Shown here: positions 48,010 through 60,263 of the stretch, piece by piece
How positions within the stretch are numbered: position 1 is the stretch's first letter
Layout of the letters: each line of letters starts with the position of its first letter
Assembly: GCA_037389465.1 (NCBI GenBank)
Contig: JAZARR010000188.1
Coordinates: forward strand, 2,507,501 to 2,571,500
DNA: 64,000 bases
Direction: 5' to 3'
Origin: Baylisascaris procyonis
Taxonomy: Eukaryota > Nematoda > Chromadorea > Rhabditida > Ascarididae
Notes under the pieces: model-generated
The model's input: the letters and a program-made list of their open reading frames with translations, nothing else
The model's database searches: none
What the model was told of the DNA's origin: nothing
Position numbers and translations under genes: made by a program

Positions 48010-51000
48010 TTTCAATATCATGCTAATCCTTAATTCATTTTCCGTTCAGCTTTGCGTCATATCTTCTTCACTTCCCACGTCCACTTTACCCCTCACGTCT
48101 CTTTTCCTTAGCTGGAAAACGAGTAAGATGGTAACATTCATTGTTAAATTAATCGATCAATATATTCTGATTATATGCCGAGAGGAGGAGAACGGTGGAA
48201 TGAGAAGGTAGCTACAAGTATAGGTATAGGTATACTTCTTAAGACCACTAAATCCAATAGGAAAATTTTATTATTTCACAAATTTTATCAAATCGTTCTA
48301 ATGAGTTAGTGCATTCGTGCTCGAATCCATTATCACTGTTATCGATTATCTGCAGTGGACTTTTAATCTGTAATACCCTTTTCGCTTCCGATGACTCATT
48401 ATTTTTATTCTAGAATAAAAATTTACTGTAAACAATTTGTATCTCATCATTTGGTCGTTAGAAATTGTTCACTATTGTCTGGAAAGTAATTCCTATAGAA
48501 ATCGAAATTTCTAAAATTTAAACAATGTTTTCATCAATAAAAACACATTTTATTGTCCGTCTATTTGTGAAACAGTCGTTGAATTCTATTATTTTCCATA
48601 TGCGAAAGAAATCTCATAATTTTTATTCGTGATCGATGTGTTTACAAAAAGATATTAGTTGGAGCGGTGAATTATTAGATATTAATTTTATTTGAGAAGT
48701 AAAGGGCAACAAACGTCAATTTTTTTTTTGAAGTTAGTAATCTGACTCTTATTTCATGCCTCTATTAATGAGTTATTTTACATCTGTGCGTAAATGTTTG
48801 TATGGTGTTATTTTAATGTGACGTACGACTGGTTTTTTTCCGAAGATGGGAAAATCTTTTGAAATATTTAAATAAATGAAAAAAAAATATTTTGGGAACT
48901 TTATCGACCATAGAAAAAGCTAGAGAATGAAATCAATGCTCAAGAAATGTCACATCAACACATATCACATTTAAAATAAAATGTATCCTCCTTGAGTTTT
49001 AAATCTTTTGTTTGGAATTTCTCAGGATGCTATCGATCTGAAGTTTGATAGGATTTTTTATTATTGAATTGAAAGAGAATTTTTTTTTTGTGGTATCTTT
49101 CTTCGATTGTATTCTATCAGATTTGAGTTCGTTTGTTTTCTCGGCGTTTTTTTCCCCTTCAAATATATCAATTTGCACGAAAATCGAGTGTATGTAATTA
49201 CATTATACTTGCATTCGTCTCAATGCAAACAATTTTTTTCTGCAAATCCTTCCTTCTCTATCACATAGCGCTTCGAAGTTTGCGTTTTGCAATCATGCAT
49301 TTCTTTCGCAATGATTTGACGCAGCTGTTGCCAATCTCATTCCTATCGATATCCTATTCTCGAATGTTATCCACCACCTTGCTCTTTCATTATTTAAAAC
49401 GTCCAATATCTATTGAATATTTCCACTGAAATTCATGTAGATTTGTGTCAGCATTTGAGTAAATTGAAGATGTAATCAACATATCACCTAAATTACAAAT
49501 GATGATAAATGATTTCGATTCCCACTCGTCTGCCCGACAACTTTTTAAACTAGAAATTACTCTATGTGCTCAATTTTAGTTTTTCCAGCCTATTTCCTCC
49601 TATATCGCTTTTACTTGAATGCTCTTATGGTTACGATTGTAAATTTTCTTCAACTTACGTCCGTTTCTCTTAACATTCTTTTCGCAGTATTTTAGAGTCG
49701 AATGATGAAAGAAAAAAATGCCGTGGAACCCTTAAATTAGAGATTCATCAAGCGAAACCACATCGTAATGCATTTTGTCACAATCGATGTCTCATTTGAG
49801 TCTGCCGATTTGTTTAAAGTGATACATCAATACCTAACACAACTGAGTATTTATTGACTGAAAAATTGACTGCTATTTAATACAATTCTTCACATGTTCA
49901 ATATCTTTTAGCGTTGTATCTCGTGAATTATATGGTACCAGATTCTCTTGGAATCCGAAATTATCTGATCTCTTTCAATCCAACTCCTAATTATCTTCAA
50001 AGTAGGATAGAATAATCTCTGAGCGTATAAGTATGTAACTTCCCTTGATGGATGACCTCTGCATACTATTATATTAGTTTCAAAAATTAAATATTACAGT
50101 AATTTAGCACAATTTTACTCAGATCGATTTTACTATGGGACACTTATTTATATTGAGTTTCTTTCAGCTAAAATGATAATATTTTTGCATAGTTTTTTCC
50201 TGCTTCTCTTTCATTTGCCTAAAGCTTTATGAAGTTTACTCATTGCAAAGAAATACCACACTGCTGATGAACAATATGGACCACTAATGGTCGCAGACCT
50301 TCCTCATACTTTTTTCTCATCTTCGATCCTATTCTGTACAAATAAATATATAACGATACCTTCAGACATTCTGAAAGCAGCGATATAAGTTAATTTATAG
50401 AAATAATTGTTTATTTTCACCTAGACAATACTCTAACATTTTCAATGAGGGCAATTCGATAGTGATGCCATTCTCTTGCATAAATGATAGAATTTCATTG
50501 CTTTCTTGGAGATAAATGACTATATCATAATATGATTGCTAGAAACCTTGCTCTTTGTCGTGAATACTAAATTCATGAATATTGAACAGAAAATTTGCCA
50601 TTCCCAAAGCACTTTATCACCATTTAAATTCGAAAATAACTATATCTCCGAAGCAATTTGATATTCTTAGAGAAGTGCACATCATACTGGTGTATTGACT
50701 CTCTCATCAAGAGGGTTTTCGAAGGATCTTTTTCAAAGATTATGATGGAAAGAGAACCCCTTATTAGATAAGATAGCGAGAAAATCCCTGCAGCTATTTC
50801 TAGATTCGTAGTAAAGATTAGGCTAAGAAGAAAAAAAAATTGCTATTGTTCAATTTATTCATTTATTCTTTATAGTAACATAAGTTAAAGAATGCACATT
50901 GAGAGGGATGATGGATTAATGGATTCCACAAAACGTCAATAAGAAGCTAAGGAGTTTTTTTTTTCTTTTTTTTTCTGAGAACATGCAGTTCTGATGCCTA

Positions 51001-52395
51001 GAACTTCTCTGGAACACATTATCTGAAGTGCTGTTGAAACGCATTCTTGTATAGTACGTATTTGCGTGCTGTATATAATGAATACTTCAAACAATTTTTT
51101 TTTATAATGTGAGCTGTGAACGGTCTTTTGAATTCTTTAACGAATACGATTCAAATATATTTGATGGCATTTGTATTTTCATATCAAAATTCACAGAATC
51201 CATTAAATATCAACAATTAAGTTTCACAGTATTTCAGGAAAATCTCATTATCACTTCAATCGCAAAAGCTCATTATGAAGGTTTATCGCCGATTTGTAGC
51301 CATCTAAATTATTATTAAGTGGCTATATCTTTTAATAAGAAAGATTAATTGTTTTTAATCATAATAAATTAAAGAGGAGAATGTTAAAGGAAATAATAAA
51401 ATTTTAAAATGGTTTCCCGATAGTAAGTATGAATAAAAAGAGCAAAGAATGGTAAATATGAGCAATAGTGCTTAAAGTTCGAGAATTTTTGGGAAAATCC
51501 CTTAAAATCAAAATGTTTCGGCATTACTTTTACAAGAAGAAATGCAAGAGGTAAATGCAGCCAGCAGTCAGCGTTGTTGTCCACACTTTTCTTTCTATCT
51601 CTTTTCTCGAATGACCGACATCCTGCTGTTATCATGAGGCATACCTGAAATACCTCCTGCCTTGTCGTTGAGGTGTGACGCAAAGACAAAAAGAGTGCAC
51701 CTTTATGTTCCATTAAAAAACCTGAATGGTCGAATCAAATACAGATATCTTCTTGAGGCAAATTGTTTAGGCATAAATATCTGAAATAAACCTCCTTGGG
51801 TTTCAGGGAAAGTCTTGTGAAGGTTTAAGAACATGGAGAACTATGTTTTGGAATTTCCGAGCCATTGAAAATACAGGAAGCTGTCGAGTTCTCTAGCCAC
51901 CGCTGAATTTGAAACGGCAAAAAGCAAATTTAGTTGTGAGGCTCTTCAATAAACCTCTCTCATGAGAGAGAGAGAGAGTCCTTGAAAATCCCATTATCGC
52001 TTAGTTGTTGGAATTACGAGGAGGCAAGTGCATAGAACTGCGATCAGAGGTGAGAACGAGGCGGACGACAAGACCTTTTTAGGCTGGCCCTTTCATTCGG
52101 CGCACACAGCCTCATTCGTGAACATATGAAACGATGAACGGAGAATGCTTTGGAATAATAGCGTTGTTCTCAGCAGATTTTTAAGTAACACGCATCGCTT
52201 TCGACAAAAAAAAAACATTTTCACACTCTTACAGTCGAATAAATTGAAAGTTGAAAAAAAAAGGATTTAGAGTGCAACGAAATCAAACATAGAGATGAGA
52301 AAATCATAAGTCCTAAAATTTGGAGACAAATATTCCGGCACATTTAGTACTTGATTTGGGCTCTTACTGCGTTGAATTATGAAAAGTTCTAAAAT
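48010..52395. other. Interior of the long inverted repeat
   Basis: 4.4 kb of AT-rich DNA with no transposase, integrase or other recognisable gene. Open frames (49133-49429 plus, 51384-51713 minus) lack domains. It may be just the spacer between two element copies. Confidence 0.5.
51955..51970. repeat. 16-bp perfect palindrome beside a (GA)n run
   Basis: CTCTCTCATGAGAGAG, continuing into GAGAGAGAG. Confidence 0.85.
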
Positions 52396-52814
52396 GTCTT
52401 TGGTGAAGGAAAAAAAATACTAAACGAAGAAAAACAGCTCTTTCTTCCTTGTAAACCAACGCATAGCACGCAAGCTTCAAACTTTAGCTATTCACACGCG
52501 CAAATCGGGTTCAGAAAATCGGCGGTGTGGCGTAGCGGATAAGACGTTCTACACCTAATCATAGGGTCGCAGGTTTGGCGCACGCCTGGGTCGGCGAGTT
52601 TTGTAAGGTTTGTGCAATTCTGAGCCAGCTTTTCAATCAGAGTCTGAACCCTGCCTAGTTCCTTCAAAAGACGGTCGCAATTGCTATGAAGTTTGTGGGA
52701 TAAAGCAGCGTTATGAAATAGTACCTAGGTTCGACCCCCGCATGCGTAAGGGAGTTTTGTAAGGTTTGTGGAATTCTACGCCCGTTCCTCAATCAAACTC
52801 CTAACCCTGCCCAG
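52396..52814 (+). repeat. Long inverted repeat, right arm (tRNA-like head and tandem subunits)
   Basis: Partner of 47590-48009. Plus-strand order: flank; tRNA-like head GGCGTAGCGGATAAGACG (52529) with B-box-like AGGTTTGGCGC (52570); first subunit ending GATAAAGCAGCGTTATG; second subunit starting AGGTTCGACCCCCGC (52728). The two subunits resemble each other (both carry GTTTTGTAAGGTTTGTG and CCCTGCC-AGTTCCTTCAAA), so this is an internal tandem duplication of about 165 bp. The second continues to about 52868. Confidence 0.9.
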
Positions 52815-52868
52815 TTCCTTCAAAGATTGGTTGCAATTGCTATGAAGCTTGTGGGCTAAAGCAGCGTT

Positions 52869-55800
52869 AAGAAAAAAGTAGTGCATTTGAATTTGTTGAA
52901 TCAGCTAAAAATGAAGGCATTTACTCTGCATATTATAAAATCTTCTGAAAACATATGAAAGTGATTGCATAAGATAGGCAATGTGCAATTTGCATATCTG
53001 TCAGTTGCTTTAGCGTGGTTCTCCAACTATTCTATTTTCATCATCCAGTTGTCATTACTTCGAATATTTTGTTCTATAGGGGGTAAACATATTTATTCTC
53101 TTCTTTAGTTATTCCCACGTGAATAATTGCTTTGTTTTTCACTATATTGCGCATCTCAATGCATATTTTATCAAACAATAAAAGCAGAGCGAATAGACTT
53201 GAAAAAATAAAGTAAAATCAACTCCATCACATTTCATCTATATAATTAGATACTTTCAGCAATGTAATAGGTCCATTAAAATGCTCATATTTTGTCACTC
53301 TTGGCGAAACTATTTTGCTAACAAAAAAGATTTTTCTCTACAGCTTTGGAAATGCGCACAAAAGCTGAGGAGTTTCCACTTCCTGTTCACTTGAAGTCGT
53401 TAATTTGCAACGAAATTCTAATGTAAATAAGAGCTACCTTCAGCAACACTATGAAGTTTTTGTTCTGGTTTCATTTCCATAGTAAAGTATTCATGGAGAT
53501 TTTCAACGCAAACATTTTTTTTTTAATTTTAAATAATGCAATATTTCCATAGTTTTCTCCAATTCTTCCATGCCGTGCGCGCCAAATACCACTAGCAGTG
53601 TTATGAGAAGGTTTGTTTCAAAAAAAAATTTTTTTTCAACAGGATAAGTTAGGCGCTGAAAGCGGAAGTTGCGAAATTGATGAAAAATTTTTGCCAAAAA
53701 TCGACGATTTCAATTCGCCTCTGCTCGTCACAGGAGAAAATTGAAATATTTAAGCTGGTAAGATAGACTGACAAAAGTGGCACCTTTCGAGCCTGTTAGA
53801 AATATTAAGCAAAGAGCTGGACAATTTGAAATTTTTGAGGTTGTCACGAAAAAACGGACCTTTCAAATCGATAGCAGAATTTTGCGACGATGAGGTCAAG
53901 ATTTTTGAAGCGAAAAACATTTTTTGTAAATGAAAAAAACTTTTAAATCGTTTGTGGTGTCTTCGAGAAATGAGGGAGCGTTTTAAATCTCGAACGTGGA
54001 TTACATCAAATGGGGTCATGTGGACGTGCAGAATATTGTTGTCATTCGAATGCAGCCAGTTCCTTACACCGAGAACTGTGGTCGAGGAACATTGGTCAGC
54101 GTTTCTTACTAATGGAAAATCTCACTCACTCTACATCGCTGCTCATTTTTCCCGGCAACGGATATTGTCAGCCGCTGCAAGATATCGGAAAACTATTTCT
54201 TTGCCAATTTTCTCATGGATCTCACCATCTTCTTAATCCTTATCGTGCAAATCCTGCAAAAACTCTGCTTCATCCCTACTATTGTATAAGTTAACCGAGT
54301 GTTGAGTGGCACTTTTTTCTTGCCTCTGCTTTCACCCGTTATGGCGAGAATGGACGAGACTGTCTTCCCCAGCTTTTTCAATACCGAGAACGTTCACTAT
54401 CACTAAAGCTTAACTTTCTACGCATTTTCATCTACTTCCCCAACTCAATAACTTTAGAGCCTGCCTCTGCCAGCCTCCGATGTGCTCCCAAAACGGCCAT
54501 TCTTGCTCAACGTGAAAGAAATTGCACTATTCTAATTAAGTCAGAAAACACATTGTTATTAGCGAATTCGTAAGCCTATATCATAGAGTAAATTAAATGG
54601 GCTTGAATATCCTGTTGGTTCATTCGGTTCACGCCTTCAAACTACGACCAAACAGAAGAATAGAAAAAAAAAAGGATGTGAACAATTCTCGAGTGAGGAA
54701 AAAAGCCGTATCTTCAGATAGGTTTTCATATCAAATTCTTTCTTATTTGCGTTTTCTTTTCTTTTGTTACATATTTCTTCCGATGCCATAAGAAAGCGTT
54801 ATTGGCAGATTCACCGCTTGGCTCAGTTGTAAGATTCGTCATGTGGCCATGCTATCGATGCTTCAGCACAAGGCCCAAATAAAAACAATAAAATAATTTT
54901 AAAAAATAATAAAAACTTTTCGTGTGTTAAGTACTAGCAATGCAGCATAAATTCTTCATTCCACTTTTCAGCATAACTAGAGCACATCGCTGGATAGCGC
55001 TTCCGCAATGAATCTATCGATCAACGTCTTTCTTCGTTCACCTGTTTTGTAGCATTGTTCATATTATTTTTTACTTGATGAGCCTTTATATTAAAAAGAG
55101 TCTTCGGTGTTTTTCTTATCTTTTCTTTCCAATTGGAACAAACCGCTCTATCATGCACAGCTTATACGACCATTTATTTAATCGTTATTTCATTGATATC
55201 TATGTTCCTGCTCTCGTGTTGATATTGCCCTCAAGTGCTGTTTAATTTACTAATTGGTTTAACTAAGTGATTATCAATAAGGAAACATTTTTCTAAGATA
55301 TACTGCTTTAGCAAACGTTTTGATGTGATTCTTGTACTTTTTTGTTTACTCTTTCGCCTCTCGCGTCTCAAGACTCATTACTTCTAAGTTTGCTTTGAGT
55401 TCAATTTCAGCCTATATCATCAATTTCTCATCTGTCACTTATCGTTTTGTTTAAGTAGAATATCTTATTTCACTGAACTCTTCCGTATGCCTGCCGCACT
55501 TTTTGTAACGCTTCCTCTCCACCTACTCCACCAAATTTGTTATTAAATGGGCACGAGAATAGGCTAATTTCTCACCTATCATCCATCCTTTTTGTCGGCT
55601 TTGTTTTAGCACGTCGGGCGGAAGCTCTTCTGTTAATAATGACTTATTCTCTTATTTTGCGCTATCTTTTTTTTGCACTTATTATGCCTATTTATTAATT
55701 CCTATTCCAGTCTAAAATTATATCATTTTTTAAATACACCTTTTACCTTTAACATTCGTTTGAGTTATTCGGCTTTGCATATATATTGCAACGAGTAGAG

Positions 55801-58714
55801 TTCTATTTAATATTTAAAGAGTTCGATGTGTACTCATGCAACGTTTATGATATAAATTTTCATTTGTTTCATTTTATTGTTCACTAATCTCTAGAGTTAT
55901 AAATTTCAAATATTTTTTTTCTCAATTTCTAGTGGATTTGAAAAGTGCAAAATGTTTTTTTTCTTTTGCAAAGATATTTTTTACAATGATTCTTGCAATA
56001 CGATATCAACAATATTGCATCATTAATGCAAAAATCTTTTATTGCTATTGAATGCAATGAACATGAAGTTATCATTTTATCGAATACGTTGATACTTCAT
56101 AGGAAAATCATTTTGCAAACAGAAATTGATTGAAATTTAATAAAATACAATTCTTAAGTATGTTTTTTGTTGACATTTTTTAGATAAAATCTTTTCTTCA
56201 TTTTTTTTTTCTCTAAAATTTCGCATATATTGCACTTTCATATGACACATGAAATGATCAATGTTTCAGCAAAAGAAAACAATTTTTCTTTTTCAGATAT
56301 GTGAAACAATACCGATTTCAGACGATCTTTGATGCCATCCTTAACGAAATGCTACAATAAATCCCCTATCTACAATTTTCCAACGCGCATGCAATTACAA
56401 TCAACGAATAATGAAAACGAATAATTGCGTTTTATTATTTTCATCTCAAACGTTGTATTGCAAAGAAATTGCAGTATTATAGCTCGAAGAACATATCCAG
56501 AGCAACAAAAAAAAAAAAAAAAATCTTATACTTAATGAATGAACAGATGAAATCCCATCTAATGCAGTGGTTGATAGGCTAGTATGGTATGTGCATTTGA
56601 TATGATAGGTGGGCGATAAAATGATAAGCGCAGTATCAAAACTTAACGTTAAGGGATATTTCATGGAGTGATCTGAAAAATTAGGCTGTTTCATATTCTA
56701 TATTCTATACAAGTTGCAGTAAGTTTATAAAATAATGCAATTGCCTTTACAAAAATGCTTTACCATTAGCGCATCATCCACCATTGTTGGTTTTTTTCTT
56801 TGTATTATCACACCAGTAGGCCGGCTATACTTTGATAAATCTGAGACATGACTGTATCATCGTGTGATGAGTGCTATGTTATCTGATGGCTCTTAAGCCC
56901 CCAACACAGTTCACATGTGTGGTCTTTGACAATTCTTATAGAGAGCACAAATTAGTATAAGTTTAGGAGGAAGGAGGGGATGAGGGAGATAGGAAAGGTG
57001 GAATATTTGGGGATCGCTGCGTATTGAAGTGAAAACTTGCTATAAGGTTGGAAACACAATTATCGAGATATACAGCAGCTGCCACTAAAAAGACGTCAGA
57101 TTCTCGCAAAGTGGATGTTAACAGTGATCATTTGAGTTATACAGTTAAATGCCACTTCTTATAGGTTGCCAGCGAAGCAAATAGCCGAACGATTGAATTT
57201 ATATTAAATGGGCTTTTTTTTAAATCGCATTAAGCTTTGTATTCATGAATTATTCATAGAATAAGGAAAATTTCACAACTATGGTATTTTAGATAGTCCG
57301 TCAAGTAAATTTCAAGCTCAAGCGCAATAGCCGAATTGACTCACACATACAAACATACAACGTCAACTTTCAAATCGAGGATTTGCAGTGAAAAGCGTTA
57401 GCCATCGTTGTATATTTCATTGCCAAATTCAATATATTTTCCTAGCTTTCACTAGATTTGCACTTCAGAAGACACGTAGCCGGCTTCCTTCCTCGTTTAT
57501 TCACCTCAAAGCTGTTGGGCGACGGTTACCAAGTTCACCGCATTTCGTACCTAGTCTTCCATTCAGAAATTTTTGCCACACTATTTCGAATGTTGCCAAA
57601 ACTTTATCTCTTTTTCCTTCATTTTTTTTTTTCTTAACAAACATCATGCTCCTCTCTTCACGTCTTTCTCTATAATTACTTCATTCATCACTCTGTCTCC
57701 ATTTTTCTAGCTAGCTATATATATGTCTTTCCTCGTTCACTATGAAAGCGAGAGACGATATCTGTAATGGAAAAGTATGAGAAATGTTATATTACAAATA
57801 GCTGAATGAGAGAAAAGTCGATTGACGTAATCTTCAGATGCCAAGGGCTAGAAGAAATTGCACTTGATGGGCATCACCTCTTCGCCGCCATCTTTAGCCC
57901 ATTCACTAAATTGCCCAGTAAAGCTCTTTCCGCCTCTAACCAAGGCGCTCATAGCAGTAGACAATTCGCAATGAAATCAACGAAACATCACTTTGAGATG
58001 TTTAGACTGCACTACCTATACTCCTCTTATTTCGACGTTTAATCTCCTGGGGATGTCAGTTGGCTGCTTACTCTTCCCGATTATGTAGTCTTCGTTCGGC
58101 TCAAGAGTATTTTGCTTCTTGAAAGCTGCGCATTTATCCTTGTCTTTTCAATCGCTAACTACACAACCTGGCTGACAAGCAGTTTACGCTATAGCTCAAT
58201 TTTTCCCATCGGTTGCATACTTTCTTTACAGAGGATCTGGATGAGAAAGCTTTGGAATTTTTGTATGAGAACTGAGAGATGTACCGATGGAAATGAAGCT
58301 TATCTGTTAATAATAAGATATTTATGCAATTATAGATATTTCACATCGTTTTAGCAAATGGCAAATTTGTGCGGGAATCAGCTGAAGTTGAGGATTTTCC
58401 ATCTTCTATATCGGGAGAAGGTGCTGAAAATGTAGAATTTGCCAACGCATTCTTCTATGCTCTTCCTATAAAGCGAACATTGGTTACAAAGAGCGATGAA
58501 TGTAGTTTGCAGTTGTGGAGGTATTTTCAGCAGTAGTGCGACGCTGCCACATCCAATAAAATTGGGAATATAATATGTAAGAACCTCACCTTCTAGCATG
58601 GAAAAACATTTATATAATAAGTTGAAATAAACCGTAAGTTATTTTGATGGGAATGACATTAGTGTCATTATTTCAGTCGTTTAGCGAATGCATCGAAATC
58701 ATCCTGGCGAATAT
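52869..58714. other. Intergenic region
   Basis: No supported gene. Near 53950-54570 base composition rises and several frames are open on both strands (for example a 92-codon plus frame ending at 54567), but none carries a known domain or a consistent exon chain. A minus frame at 57848-57952 (34 codons, MSALVRGGKSFTGQFSEWAK start) is GC-richer than its surroundings and protein-like, unidentified. At 54817 CTTGGCTCAGTTGTAAG resembles a pol III A box. Confidence 0.4.
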
Positions 58715-58900
58715 GTAAGTCTTAGACAAGGTTATAAAATGGATGATAAGTTTTAATATTATCAGCAAAAAAACAACATACTGCTCGGAAACGTTAGCGG
58801 AAACATCGTTCATTTTAACAAGGAACAAAATAAGACTCAAGAGATTTCATTATGGAACACCAGTAAGAGTTGTATGCAGGATGGAGCAACTATCTTCAAT
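58715..58900 (-). pseudogene. Decayed LINE reverse transcriptase fragment
   Basis: On the minus strand one frame reads TGVP, two stop codons, then NLLSLILFLVKMNDVSANV, matching the non-LTR reverse transcriptase stretch GVPQGSVLSPxLFLxYINDL. A few codons on, in a shifted frame, FFADNIKTYH matches the catalytic FADDxKxY motif, with the second Asp changed to Asn. Stops, the frameshift and the lost catalytic Asp show it is dead. It is too short to tell whether it belongs to the same family as the fragment at 28.9-29.2 kb. Confidence 0.65.
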
Positions 58901-60171
58901 TCCCACTTGAAGGTTTCGTTCGAGTAAAAATGCTTTGAAGCACATTTTCAACACAACACACCAATGGCCTCTGCGGAATTAATCATATGATTTCGATTTG
59001 AATTCCTATATTCAACAAATAAACCCATAGCTATATGAAGACAAAATAAGTTACGATTTTATGGATCGCTGATAGACAAGAAGTCGAATCGTGATGAGTT
59101 ACAAATACCGTTATGCATAAAATATTCTATTAGCGTATTTTGGGCGATTATCCCAAAGCTTGCAAATGGAAGTGTCAGATTTGATCGATCACTGAAACGA
59201 AGCCCGCCGTTAGGTTAAGGCTTTCATTCCTCTCCCCTTCACCTTCGAGGCTCTAGGAAAAGAGAGCAATAATCTTGAGAGCAACTTTCTCTTGAAGAAA
59301 AAAGTCTCATCTTGAAGCCATGGAAAAATAGGGTCAAAAATAGGGTCTTTCAGCCTTCCATTCAGGAAATACTAATAGATGATATGTGGATAGCTTATAG
59401 AGTATATGAAGTTCTGATTTATGGCGGCGAAAATTGGCAGCATAAAGGCACATTTCTGAAACCAGCCTTCAGAAAGTCAACATATTTTTGAAAGTCAAGT
59501 TCTGGTTTAAAGACACGTAACAACAAGCAACGCAGGTACTATATAAACGTTGACTTGAGAAATGCTCGTTGAAAGCATATAAGCCGAAGTGATTATACCC
59601 TTGAAAAACGCCTTCAGAAAATTTTTCGAATGATTAATGATTCAGCCAATTTTTAACATCCCTTCCTCATCGTCCTTGGGACATGTGGGATAAATCGAAT
59701 GCAACTGAGAATAATTCTTCATTTAAGTGAGCTAATAAACGACAACATTGTTCTATCGTTGTTTATGAGCAGAGTCTAGTGCAAACTCCACAGGATGAAT
59801 AATATTTGTTGCGTGAGAGAGGAAATGTCGGCATTGTTTTTGAAAAAAATAGTCTGTAAAATTGATGCGTTTGAACATTGTTGCGTTGGTTAAATTATTC
59901 ATACTATGAAATATTTGCATAAGTGGAAAAATTTTATTTCCATTGCAAATATTTTAGCGTGCACTTCACTTTCTCATTCTTGAAATTTCAATCATATTCC
60001 GTTGGATTTTTTTTTTTTTTGAAAGCGAATCAGATGATAATGAAAACCATATGAATGATCTATCAACTGAGAGAGAGAATAAGGAAAATAAAAATCGAAA
60101 GTTCATATTTTTCACGACAAATTTACACAACTTTTATTTATTTGATTTATTTACACAATTTGTTTAATATT

Positions 60172-60173
<2 letters not shown>
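58901..60173. other. Intergenic, possible further LINE remains
   Basis: Upstream, in the sense of the minus-strand reverse transcriptase, the sequence may extend the relic for some tens of bases but becomes unreadable. Nothing else recognised. Confidence 0.35.
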
Positions 60174-60257
<84 letters not shown>

Positions 60258-60263
60258 ATATAT
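60174..60263. repeat. (TA)n microsatellite with TATG units
   Basis: About 35 TA units followed by TATGTATG and TATATATATGG. Open frames over it are repeat artefacts. Confidence 0.95.

Noticed and set aside
52529..52600. Functional tRNA gene
   Set aside because: A- and B-box-like sequences are present, but no acceptor stem pairs and the B box departs from GGTTCGANNCC. The unit is part of a repeat, so SINE-like is the better reading. The same applies at 47328-47390.
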